A stretch of DNA of 12,853 nucleotides, from positions 1-12,853 of the forward strand of contig JAGLIS010000016.1 of NCBI GenBank assembly GCA_023142835.1. The letters run 5' to 3'. Positions 6,233 to 12,434 of the stretch are shown in pieces. The number at the start of each line of letters is the position of its first letter. The first letter of the stretch is position 1. A program made the position numbers and the translations under genes. The notes below the pieces were generated by a model. The model did no database searches. It was not told the origin of the DNA and saw nothing but the letters and a program-made list of their open reading frames with translations. Origin of the DNA: Candidatus Pacearchaeota archaeon (lineage in GTDB: Archaea; Nanobdellota; Nanobdellia; Pacearchaeales; GW2011-AR1).

Positions 6233-7033
6233 TCAAATCTGACACTCATAAAATCCTTGTCTTAAAAATTCCCTATTAACTTTTTCTTTCTGAAAAGAAT
6301 CCTTGAAAGGAAAAATTTTTTGAAAAAAATTTTCTTTTTCCGAAGAACCACAAATCGCTGAAGCAAAACGTTTAATCTCCTTAGAAACTACATTTGAATT
6401 ATCAAGAATTGTTATCGGAGTATTACAATTCAAAGCTTGTGCCATTTTTTTATGATCTCTTATTCTAGCCATCACAGGAATTTCTGAAATAAGTTCAATT
6501 TCATTAAGATTATATTCATGTCTTGGAGAACGAATCCGATTTATAACAAGACCTCCAATTGGAGTATTCTGTTCCTTCGCGAGTCTCGCCGCTTTTAACG
6601 ACGTCGTTAAAGTCACATTATCTGGAGAAGTCACAACAAAAATTTTATCCGCCGCGGCAATTACAGGTTTCAATTCCTCATAATTTGGCGACGAATCTAT
6701 AATTATAAAATCATATCGATTCCTAAATTTATTCAAAATTTGTTTCAGTTTGAATACATCTATTTCTCCAAGGTAATACATCGAGGCTGGAACAACATCT
6801 ATCCCATAAGATTCATAAATCGCATTATGAAGTAACGTCCCAGAAAGTGCATCATGAAGAGTTATTTCATTTGTCAAGTCAAGATAAAGTCCAATATTGG
6901 GTGCAGAGAAATTAGCATCTACAAGCAAAACTTTCTTTCCGAAATCGTTGACTAAAGAAGACGCAGTTTCAAGAGCTAACGTTGTTTTCCCAACTCCTCC
7001 TTTTATCGATACGAATGCTAGAACATTTGTCAT
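6233..7033 (-). CDS. MinD/ParA-family P-loop ATPase
   Basis: The 266-residue protein has the deviant Walker A motif KGGVGKTT at residues 11-18 with its signature lysine, VLLVDANF at 35-42 (switch I region, where many family members have VDxD), and Walker B FIIIDSSP at 109-116. SPDN at 136-139 and GLVINRI at 161-167 also fit the family. These ATPases dimerise on ATP and position cell-division, chromosome or surface structures. The tail FFQKIFPFKDSFQ could be an amphipathic membrane-binding helix, as in MinD. No MinC or ParB partner gene is evident; the convergent winged-helix gene is an untested candidate partner. The ATG is preceded by an exact AGGTGAT ribosome binding site, so this gene has a short leader, unlike its neighbours. 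Confidence 0.88.
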   Translation of the reverse strand: MTNVLAFVSIKGGVGKTTLALETASSLVNDFGKKVLLVDANFSAPNIGLYLDLTNEITLHDALSGTLLHNAIYESYGIDVVPASMYYLGEIDVFKLKQILNKFRNRYDFIIIDSSPNYEELKPVIAAADKIFVVTSPDNVTLTTSLKAARLAKEQNTPIGGLVINRIRSPRHEYNLNEIELISEIPVMARIRDHKKMAQALNCNTPITILDNSNVVSKEIKRFASAICGSSEKENFFQKIFPFKDSFQKEKVNREFLRQGFYECQI

Positions 7034-7036
7034 TTC

Positions 7037-7043
7037 ATCACCT
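7037..7043 (-). promoter_or_regulatory. Shine-Dalgarno site of the MinD/ParA gene
   Basis: The minus strand reads AGGTGAT, fully complementary to the archaeal anti-Shine-Dalgarno sequence, three bases before ATG 7033. It is the clearest ribosome binding site in the window. Confidence 0.7.
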
Positions 7044-7064
7044 AAAACAAATAACGTTTAAAGG

Positions 7065-7073
7065 TATATAAAA
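7065..7073 (-). promoter_or_regulatory. TATA box of the MinD/ParA gene
   Basis: The minus strand reads TTTATATAC directly after the glyS stop codon. Initiation is predicted near 7044, just upstream of the ribosome binding site. The gene can therefore be transcribed independently of glyS. Confidence 0.45.
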
Positions 7074-8525
7074 TTATTGTAAAGAAGAAAATAAAACTTC
7101 CCCTGAAATAAGTCCCCTCAAAACATCCTTCAAATCTTTTATCTTAACTCTTCTCTGCTCACCATCATCCCTATTCCTAATCGTCACATCTTTCTTTTTC
7201 CCAGAATCACCATCGACAGTAATACAAAACGGAGTCCCGACCTCATCATTCCTCGCGTACCGCCTCCCAACCGAACCCGACTCATCATAAACAACATTCC
7301 ACTCCTCCCGAAGATTCCTACAAATTTCCCGAGCCTGCTCAACCAACTTCTCGTCTTTCTTAACCAAAGGAAAAACCGCAACCTTAATCGGAGCCAACTT
7401 TGGATTCAACTTAAGAACAACATTCCCTTTCTCACCGACAGAATACGCATCCAACATAAAAACAAGAAACGCTCTCTCAACACCAAGAGAAGGTTCAGCA
7501 ACAACCATCGGCAATAATTTTTTACCAGCCACATCATCCATAATTTTCAAATCGCTTTTAGAAAACTTCTCATGCTGAGTCAAATCAAAAATCCCTCTAT
7601 CCGCAATACCCTGAAGCTCCTTCCACCCAAACGGAAATTTATATTCAATATCCCAAGTATCCGTCGCATAATGAGATTTCTCATCCTTCACATGTTGCCT
7701 AATTCTAAAATTCTCTGGATTTGCCCCAAGCTCAAAAAACCACTTCAACCCACTCGATAACCAATAAGCATGCCAAGGCAACTGAATTATTTTTTCCTCC
7801 AATGCTTTCTCAATAGACATTCTCATCGGCTCCGAATTCTCATCCTGCATCTTTGAAGAATATATCAAAATTTCCATATCCTCAATTTCAAACGGACACT
7901 CCTTATTTTTACTAGGATCAATAAAATATTCTATCTCCATCTGTTCAAACTCTCTCGACCTAAAAACAAAATTCCTCGGAGCAATCTCATTCCTAAACGC
8001 CTTCCCAACCTGAGCAATTCCAAACGGAAGCTTCAACCGAGCATTCTCCTGAACAAGTTTAAAATCCGCAAAAATCAACTGTGCAGTTTCAGGTCTCAAA
8101 TAAGAAGTCACCGAATCGTCCTCAATCGGACCAACCTGCGTCGTGAACATCGGATTAAACTTCCCCTTTGACTCCAACTCACCCTTACACTTCTCACATC
8201 TAACCTTCCCCAACTCATGCTCATCAATCTTAAACTTACTCCCACACTTCTTACAAACCACCGCGACATCAACAAAATTCGCGACATGCCCAGACGCCTC
8301 CCAAACTTTAGGACTCGTAACAATCGAACCATCAATCCCCACGACATCATCCCTACAATGAACATGAAACTTCCACCAAGAACTCTTAATATTATTCTTC
8401 AACTCAGAACCCATCGGACCAAAATCCCAAAAACCAGCAAGCCCTCCATACAACTCCCCCGAAGGATACACAAACCCCTTCCGCTTACAAAAATTCGCAA
8501 GTTCATCAATAGTGATATCTGCCAT
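7074..8525 (-). CDS. glyS: Glycyl-tRNA synthetase, archaeal/eukaryotic alpha2 type
   Basis: This class II synthetase charges tRNA-Gly. In its 483 residues, GELYGGLAGFWDFGPMGSEL (about 23-42) is the characteristic N-terminal segment. A zinc-binding insertion has cysteines 91, 94, 110 and 113 (CKKCG and CEKCKG). RPETAQ is at 144-149 and class II motif 2 includes FRNEIAPRNFVFRSREFEQM at 177-196. Motif 3 is EPSLGVERAF at 344-353, with the active-site arginine. The anticodon-binding domain starts near 376 (KLAPIKVAVFPLV) and includes ARNDEVGTPFCITVD. At 483 residues it is shorter than many archaeal relatives of about 570, mainly lacking insertions in the middle; no catalytic motif is missing. ATG 8525 lies about 25 bases after a TATA box. 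Its coding strand is unusually G-rich for this window. Confidence 0.95.
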   Translation of the reverse strand: MADITIDELANFCKRKGFVYPSGELYGGLAGFWDFGPMGSELKNNIKSSWWKFHVHCRDDVVGIDGSIVTSPKVWEASGHVANFVDVAVVCKKCGSKFKIDEHELGKVRCEKCKGELESKGKFNPMFTTQVGPIEDDSVTSYLRPETAQLIFADFKLVQENARLKLPFGIAQVGKAFRNEIAPRNFVFRSREFEQMEIEYFIDPSKNKECPFEIEDMEILIYSSKMQDENSEPMRMSIEKALEEKIIQLPWHAYWLSSGLKWFFELGANPENFRIRQHVKDEKSHYATDTWDIEYKFPFGWKELQGIADRGIFDLTQHEKFSKSDLKIMDDVAGKKLLPMVVAEPSLGVERAFLVFMLDAYSVGEKGNVVLKLNPKLAPIKVAVFPLVKKDEKLVEQAREICRNLREEWNVVYDESGSVGRRYARNDEVGTPFCITVDGDSGKKKDVTIRNRDDGEQRRVKIKDLKDVLRGLISGEVLFSSLQ

Positions 8526-8545
8526 ACTAACAAACAGAAAGAATA

Positions 8546-8567
8546 GTTTATAAAAATATTTATAAAG
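8546..8567. promoter_or_regulatory. Back-to-back TATA boxes for glyS and the LAGLIDADG gene
   Basis: Two TTTATAAA-type boxes lie at 8547-8555 and 8559-8567. The left one is about 25 bases from the glyS start on the minus strand. The right one is about 27 bases from the plus-strand ATG 8591. Each message would be leaderless, and the two promoters are close enough to interfere with each other. Confidence 0.5.
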
Positions 8568-8590
8568 TTTTATCCCTCTTATAGTTATGT

Positions 8591-9448
8591 ATGAAGTTCA
8601 CAAAAGAATTATTGAAAAGTCTTGTAGATTCAGGTCAAGAAGTTTGTATCTTTTCAAAAGAAGCATCAATCTTATTTTCCGACTTTTCTAGAAACGATTT
8701 CAATAATTTTTCTACAAGGTCTTATTATCTTTGGAAAAATCAAGAAAGACCCATCCCGCTGAGTGTTGTAATTAAAATAGTCGAAAAATTAAATTTGAAA
8801 AGTCTTGAAGTAGAATATTTTTCCACAAAAGGAGGAAATAAAATAAAACTTCCCAACGAGGAAAATGTTAGTTTTTGTTATTTTTTAGGGGTTGTTTTGG
8901 GTGATGGTTGTATTATTCATTCTATTAGGGGAAATAGAAACTCATGGTCAATACAAATAACTTCTAATTCTATTGAAAAAATAAAATACTTTAGAAAATT
9001 AATTTTGGAACTTTTTGAAGCAAAAACAGTTTTTTATCATGTAAAAAATTATTACAATTTACATATTTTTTCAAAACCCCTTGCAATGATTTTGGCGAAT
9101 AAATATGAAATCCCTATTGGTCTAAAATATGAAAAAATTAAGGTTCCAGAAATAGTAAAAAAAAGACAGGGTTGGAAAAAGGGTTTTATTAAAGGTGTTT
9201 TTGAGTGTGACGGAAATATCTATAATTATCGTTGCAAAAAGAGTGTTCAATTAAGACAAAAATCTAAAGATTTTTTAATAGGTGTTCGTGAAATTTGTAA
9301 AGATATTGGAATTTTTTTCCACGAACCCTACTATGACAAAGCAAATAACTCTTGGGTGCTTTGGACATGCAAAAAATCAGTTGTAGGTAATTTTATAAAG
9401 AAAATAAGTGATTTTAAGATTGAAGCTCCCGTAACTCAGCCTGGATAG
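8591..9448 (+). CDS. LAGLIDADG homing endonuclease with N-terminal helix-turn-helix
   Basis: The 285-residue protein has two LAGLIDADG-type motifs, FLGVVLGDG at 98-106 and FIKGVFECDG at 199-208, each ending with the metal-binding acid and separated by about 100 residues. This fits a single-chain, double-motif endonuclease that recognises a long asymmetric site. The first 75 residues look like a helix-turn-helix region (NNFSTRSYYLWKNQERPIPL, then SVVIKIVEKLNL). The gene is free-standing, not inside an intron or intein. Its last seven codons and stop lie inside tRNA-Arg and encode APVTQPG from the acceptor stem and D-arm. The tRNA promoter is inside the coding sequence as well. The T- and G-rich codon use differs from glyS and rnz, consistent with transfer. 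Confidence 0.85.
   Translation: MKFTKELLKSLVDSGQEVCIFSKEASILFSDFSRNDFNNFSTRSYYLWKNQERPIPLSVVIKIVEKLNLKSLEVEYFSTKGGNKIKLPNEENVSFCYFLGVVLGDGCIIHSIRGNRNSWSIQITSNSIEKIKYFRKLILELFEAKTVFYHVKNYYNLHIFSKPLAMILANKYEIPIGLKYEKIKVPEIVKKRQGWKKGFIKGVFECDGNIYNYRCKKSVQLRQKSKDFLIGVREICKDIGIFFHEPYYDKANNSWVLWTCKKSVVGNFIKKISDFKIEAPVTQPG
9391..9400 (+). promoter_or_regulatory. TATA box of tRNA-Arg inside the endonuclease gene
   Basis: TTTTATAAAG is centred about 29 bases upstream of the tRNA and lies in the codons for residues NFIKK of the endonuclease. It can drive tRNA-Arg and probably the GNAT gene behind it. Confidence 0.5.
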
Positions 9449-9516
9449 AGTGCTAGCCTTCTAAAATCTTCTTTGAAGAGAGCTAGAAGTCGCAGGTTCA
9501 AATCCTGCCGGGAGCG
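9425..9516 (+). tRNA. tRNA-Arg (anticodon UCU) with a 17-nt BHB intron
   Basis: The acceptor stem is GCTCCCG with CGGGAGC and discriminator G. The D-stem is ACTC/GAGT, the anticodon stem CTAGC/GCTAG, and the T-arm GCAGG TTCAAAT CCTGC. The anticodon loop contains 24 bases instead of 7. Removing 9464-9480 leaves CTTCTAA with anticodon TCT at 9460-9462. The precursor forms a bulge-helix-bulge: the four-base helix CTTC/GAAG is flanked by three-base bulges TAA and AGA, each cut between its second and third base, with a short A-T helix and six-base loop inside the intron. The intron sits at the canonical 37/38 position and is a substrate for EndA. The mature tRNA has 75 bases; CCA is not encoded. 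Confidence 0.9.
9464..9480 (+). other. 17-nt tRNA-Arg intron
   Basis: AAATCTTCTTTGAAGAG is bounded by the two bulges of a canonical BHB motif. Its GAAG pairs with CTTC of the anticodon loop, giving the four-base central helix that EndA recognises. Confidence 0.8.
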
Positions 9517-9561
9517 TTGAGGTGGTGGTTAAGAATCGCCTAAGAATTCTAGTAAAATAAA

Positions 9562-10200
9562 ATGGGGAAAATATCTCTCAAAGACGGACAAAAAATAGAT
9601 ATAGATATCTGGGATAACAATCAAATTCAAAAATATATTAATGCGAAAACAAGACCAACAGAGAAAACAGGAGAAAATTTACATTACAAGGATTTACATT
9701 TTTTTGGACCAAATTTCGTAAATGAAGGATATAAAGAAAATAATTTTTACCCTAGTGAAAAAGAGATTTCCAAATTAGAAATTCAAAATATAAATGGACA
9801 AGCTAATTCAGACTACGATAGAAATATTGTTGCAATTTCAAATAGTGAGATCATTGGAATTTCTTCATTCTTGTGGAATAAGGATCATTATAAATTTTGG
9901 CATTATTACATGAGATTTACTAGTGTCAAACAAAGTTGGAAAAATATAGGAGTTGGAACAAGTTTAATAAAAAGGTTTAATGAGCCTTGTTTTATGTGGA
10001 ATAAAATCTTTATGCTACCAAAGATTTATGAGAATGAAGGAAGAAAATATCTCCTTCCAATGATTAACAAAGAACTCTGTGGAGAACATTTTGCCATTAT
10101 TCCACCCTATTATTTAGGAGATACACCCAAAAAACCAGGAATTTATAACTTAGATGGGAAAATAATCAATAACATTAGTAAAATAAAACATGTTAATTAA
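9562..10200 (+). CDS. GNAT-like N-acetyltransferase
   Basis: The 212-residue protein resembles the GNAT fold in its middle part. Strands IVAISNSEIIGISSFLW (about 89-105) and HYYMRFTSVKQ (114-124) are followed by the acetyl-CoA pyrophosphate loop KNIGVGTSLIKRF at 127-139, matching R/Q-x-x-G-x-G/A. The N-terminal 80 residues and the C-terminal tail from about 145 are not recognisable, so the acceptor substrate is unknown. No TATA box or ribosome binding site is seen in the 45 bases after tRNA-Arg. The gene is probably read from the tRNA promoter and released by tRNA 3' processing. The gene's A/T-rich codons resemble those of the LAGLIDADG and cyclodipeptide-synthase-like genes around it. Confidence 0.6.
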   Translation: MGKISLKDGQKIDIDIWDNNQIQKYINAKTRPTEKTGENLHYKDLHFFGPNFVNEGYKENNFYPSEKEISKLEIQNINGQANSDYDRNIVAISNSEIIGISSFLWNKDHYKFWHYYMRFTSVKQSWKNIGVGTSLIKRFNEPCFMWNKIFMLPKIYENEGRKYLLPMINKELCGEHFAIIPPYYLGDTPKKPGIYNLDGKIINNISKIKHVN

Positions 10201-10247
10201 ATTGAAAGCATTCTATCTACTAAAAAATTGAACTACCCTTTCAGTTA

Positions 10248-10257
10248 ACTTTAAAAG
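10248..10257 (+). promoter_or_regulatory. TATA box of tRNA-Cys and the gene fused behind it
   Basis: ACTTTAAAAG is centred about 28 bases before the first base of tRNA-Cys. No other promoter fits the protein gene starting two bases after the tRNA. Confidence 0.5.
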
Positions 10258-10280
10258 AATTATTTATCTCAAGTTCTTGT

Positions 10281-10351
10281 GCAGGTATAGCCAAGCAGTA
10301 AGGCAAGCGGCTGCAACCCGCTGATCCCAGGTGCAATTCCTGGTATCTGCT
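10281..10351 (+). tRNA. tRNA-Cys (anticodon GCA) with unusual D- and T-loop bases
   Basis: The acceptor stem is GCAGGTA with TATCTGC and discriminator T, the normal cysteine identity base. The D-stem is GCC/GGC and the anticodon stem AGCGG/CCGCT with loop CTGCAAC. The T-stem is CCAGG/CCTGG. The T-loop is TGCAATT, with G where nearly all tRNAs have T55. The D-loop AAGCAGTAA has A at the position corresponding to G18. The two bases normally pair with each other in the tertiary fold, so both partners are changed. No intron and no encoded CCA. The protein gene downstream starts at 10354. Confidence 0.9.
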
Positions 10352-10353
10352 TT

Positions 10354-10860
10354 ATGATAAAAAAAGGATGGATGGGGATAGGAGTCTCTAACACTTATGT
10401 AAAAATTCTTAAGTCTTTAGATCTTTCTGAGTTTAATTTTGATAATTTTTTGATAATTATTGCAGACGAAATAAATACAAAATATAATTCTCGAAAAAAA
10501 GGTCAACTTTCGGAAGATATTTCTAATCTATCCAAAAAGATTTCTTTAAAGGGATTAAGTGTTCAGTATTGGAACTATTTTTCTTCAAAGAAAAAGTATA
10601 GGATTTTTTTGGATAAATATAGAGACCTTTTTATTAACGACGAGAATTTTCAAAAAGATGTCTTAAGATTAGTTAAAAGAAATAGAAAAATGAAAGAGAT
10701 AAAGAATTCTGAGGGTTATGTTCTTGAAGAATTGGCTTCTATTTCATATATGGCAGAGAAGGGTTTTGTTAAATTTGGAGTGAAATCAAAAGAAGAAGTT
10801 TTTGATAATCTTGCCAAAAAGTATCCTCTAGTGAATAATCTTGTTTTTGAATATTTTTGA
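10354..10860 (+). CDS. Cyclodipeptide synthase-like protein (tRNA-dependent), short form
   Basis: I compare this 168-residue protein from memory with AlbC and YvmC, which join two amino acids from aminoacyl-tRNAs into a diketopiperazine. GIGVSNTY at 8-15 resembles the start GISxxNxY with the nucleophilic serine (Ser12 here), though it is two residues shorter. FLIIIADEI at 32-40 matches the following strand. NYFSSKKKYRIFLDKYRDLF (74-93) and the residues just after it have the spacing of the family's F-x-D...Y...F helices. EELASISYMAEKGF at 125-138, with Glu135 and Tyr132, resembles YVLAE/YVIAELPF around the catalytic Tyr and Glu, followed by a Tyr about 20 residues later (Tyr157). Known enzymes have about 220-250 residues, so this is shorter, mostly in the basic helix region and ends. 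The start is two bases after tRNA-Cys; ATG 10372 is an alternative. Its activity is unproven. Confidence 0.55.
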   Translation: MIKKGWMGIGVSNTYVKILKSLDLSEFNFDNFLIIIADEINTKYNSRKKGQLSEDISNLSKKISLKGLSVQYWNYFSSKKKYRIFLDKYRDLFINDENFQKDVLRLVKRNRKMKEIKNSEGYVLEELASISYMAEKGFVKFGVKSKEEVFDNLAKKYPLVNNLVFEYF

Positions 10861-10864
10861 TAGA

Positions 10865-10873
10865 TTTATAAAT
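10865..10873 (+). promoter_or_regulatory. TATA box of rnz
   Basis: TTTATAAAT is centred about 25 bases before ATG 10894, so rnz has its own promoter and a leaderless message. Confidence 0.5.
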
Positions 10874-10893
10874 TTGTAAATATAGTATATCCC

Positions 10894-11826
10894 ATGGCAG
10901 AAAAAATTAAACTAACCTTCCTCGGAACAGGCTCGGCAATCCCCACAGCTCGACGAAATCACTTAGCAATGCTCCTACAATACAAAGCCGAAACCATCCT
11001 AATCGACTGTGGCGAAGGAGCCCAACGACAATTCCGAAAAGCAAAACTAAACCCCTGCAAAATCACAAAAATCCTAATCAGCCACTGGCACGGCGACCAC
11101 ATCCTAGGACTACCTGGACTCCTGCAAACCCTCAACCTCAACGGCTACAACGGCGACCTAACTATCTACGGACCAAAAGGAAGCAAAACCGAGTTCAAAG
11201 AAAAAATCTCCCCATATTTAAACTTCTATTGGAAAACTTCAAAACAACAAGGAAACCAATTTAACATTATCGTCAAAGAAATCGACGAAGACATTATTTT
11301 TGAAAACGACGACTTCTCCATCAAGTCCGCAGAAATGGACCACGGTTGCCCTACCGTCGCCTATTCATTCACAACAAAGAAAAAAAACAGACTAGACAAA
11401 ACGAAACTCGCAAAACTAAAATTGCCAAACTCACCTTTAATCGGCGAATTAATCAAAGGAAAAACTGTCAAAATTAACGGAAAGAAAATTAACGGAAAGA
11501 ACCTAATGTATACCGAACCTCAAAAAAAAGTAACCTTTATCCTCGACACCAAAATAAACGACAACGCTATCAACCTAGCAAAAGAATCTGACCTCCTAAT
11601 CAGCGAAGCAACACACTCAGCAGATGAACAAGAAACTGCAGAAAAATACGGACACCTAACTTCCGTCGATGCTGCAAAGATTGCTAAAAAAGCAAAAGCT
11701 AAGAAACTGGCTCTGATACATTTGAGCCAGAGATATGACGAAATCCCAAAGATTATTTCGAATGAAGCAAAGAAAGTTTTCTCGAATGTTATTGTGCCTG
11801 AAGATTTGGATAGGTTAGAATTATAA
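10894..11826 (+). CDS. rnz: Ribonuclease Z (tRNA 3' processing endonuclease)
   Basis: The 310-residue protein of the metallo-beta-lactamase fold cuts precursor tRNAs after the discriminator base. FLGTGSAIPTARRNHLAMLL at 9-28 is the N-terminal signature. The zinc site is SHWHGDHILGLPGLL at 63-77 (His64, His66, Asp68, His69), with His150 (MDHG), Asp218 (ILDT) and His276 (ALIHLSQRY). SEATH at 237-241 and YGHLTSVDAA at 252-261 also match. Residues about 163-205 are a Lys-rich loop that probably helps grip the tRNA. Because CCA is not encoded in the tRNA genes here, RNase Z cutting and later CCA addition are needed. It would also separate tRNA-Cys from the coding sequence just upstream. Codons in the first two thirds are rich in C. 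Confidence 0.95.
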   Translation: MAEKIKLTFLGTGSAIPTARRNHLAMLLQYKAETILIDCGEGAQRQFRKAKLNPCKITKILISHWHGDHILGLPGLLQTLNLNGYNGDLTIYGPKGSKTEFKEKISPYLNFYWKTSKQQGNQFNIIVKEIDEDIIFENDDFSIKSAEMDHGCPTVAYSFTTKKKNRLDKTKLAKLKLPNSPLIGELIKGKTVKINGKKINGKNLMYTEPQKKVTFILDTKINDNAINLAKESDLLISEATHSADEQETAEKYGHLTSVDAAKIAKKAKAKKLALIHLSQRYDEIPKIISNEAKKVFSNVIVPEDLDRLEL

Positions 11827-11851
11827 AGTTCCCACTAAAAATCATTATAAC

Positions 11852-11870
11852 AAAATAAACTCGACAAAAC
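11852..11870. repeat. Spacer repeat left of the toxin-antitoxin pair
   Basis: The segment around AAATAAACTCGACAAAAC recurs at 12436-12452 as AAATAAACCCGACAAAC. In both places it follows a stop codon in the context TAAAGT(T)CCCA. The arms therefore bracket the toxin-antitoxin genes. Confidence 0.5.
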
Positions 11871-11879
11871 ATTTAAATA
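11871..11879 (+). promoter_or_regulatory. TATA box of the toxin-antitoxin operon
   Basis: ATTTAAATA is centred about 29 bases upstream of ATG 11904. It is palindromic, and the antitoxin may bind near here to repress its own operon, as is usual for such systems. Confidence 0.45.
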
Positions 11880-11903
11880 ATCTACACTTGTATACATAGG
11901 TAT

Positions 11904-12140
11904 ATGGAAACCACCATAAGAGTAAATCAAGAAATAAAATCAGATCTAGACAAATTTAGACAATATAAAAATGAAAGTTATAATGAACTAATTAGAAAAC
12001 TTTTATTCATTGCTAAATTATGCGAAGACAATCCAAAATTAAGTCTGGAAACAATTAAAGCAATAAAAGAAGCAAGAGAAAAAATTAAGGTAGGAGAATT
12101 TTATACAGAAGAAGAAGCAAAAAAAATCCTCGGCTTGTAA
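11904..12140 (+). CDS. Antitoxin, ribbon-helix-helix type
   Basis: The 78-residue protein begins TTIRVNQEIKSDLDKFRQ, followed by YNELIRKLL. This is the strand and two helices of a ribbon-helix-helix DNA-binding domain as in VapB/UPF0330-like antitoxins. The charged tail (IKEAREKIKVGEFYTEEEAK) is the likely toxin-neutralising part. It is one base from the RelE-like toxin gene, the classic antitoxin-first order. The protein probably neutralises the toxin and represses the operon. Confidence 0.8.
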   Translation: METTIRVNQEIKSDLDKFRQYKNESYNELIRKLLFIAKLCEDNPKLSLETIKAIKEAREKIKVGEFYTEEEAKKILGL

Positions 12141-12141
12141 A

Positions 12142-12393
12142 ATGTATAAACTTATTTTTGAAAAAAGAGCATTGCGAGATTTGAACAAACTTGATAGACA
12201 AATTAAAGAAAGGATTTGGAATAAATTACAAGATTGTAAAGAAAATCCTTTTATATTTCTAAAACCTCTCATTCAAATTAGAGGATTCAAATTAAGGGTT
12301 GGAGATTATAGAATCATAATAGATGTTAGAGAAGAAATAAGAATTTTAACCGTTCTAAAAATAGGACATCGAAAAAATATTTACGAAAGATAA
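12142..12393 (+). CDS. RelE/ParE-superfamily toxin
   Basis: The 83-residue protein starts YKLIFEKRALRDLNKL and contains KLRVGDYRIIIDV at 50-62 and LTVLKIGHRKNIYER at 69-83, the strand pattern and C-terminal basic/aromatic end of RelE-type mRNA interferases. Arg52, Arg57, Arg77 and Tyr81 correspond to conserved or catalytic positions. RelE enzymes cut mRNA in the ribosomal A site. ParE-type gyrase toxins share the fold, but the HRKNIY ending favours RelE. The preceding antitoxin gene ends one base before its ATG, so translation is coupled. Confidence 0.85.
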   Translation: MYKLIFEKRALRDLNKLDRQIKERIWNKLQDCKENPFIFLKPLIQIRGFKLRVGDYRIIIDVREEIRILTVLKIGHRKNIYER

Positions 12394-12434
12394 AGTCCCA
12401 ACTACCAACAAAGTTCCAAGAATTAGCGTCGTGT

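Noticed and set aside
7034..7046. GTGATGA resembling a box C of a C/D guide RNA
   Set aside because: It is the ribosome binding site and spacer of the MinD/ParA gene, and no box D at a suitable distance was seen.
8108..8546. Several open frames across the glyS 5' half on both strands
   Set aside because: They show low-complexity composition explained by the strongly biased codons of glyS, and have no promoter or recognisable domain.
9521..9558. Tiny frame after GAGGTG between tRNA-Arg and the GNAT gene, a possible leader peptide
   Set aside because: It would need a GTG start only just after the GAGGTG and has about 12 codons; nothing distinguishes it from chance.
12039..12272. Minus-strand 77-codon frame across the toxin-antitoxin junction
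   Set aside because: It is Phe/Cys/Ser-rich and antisense to two well-supported genes.
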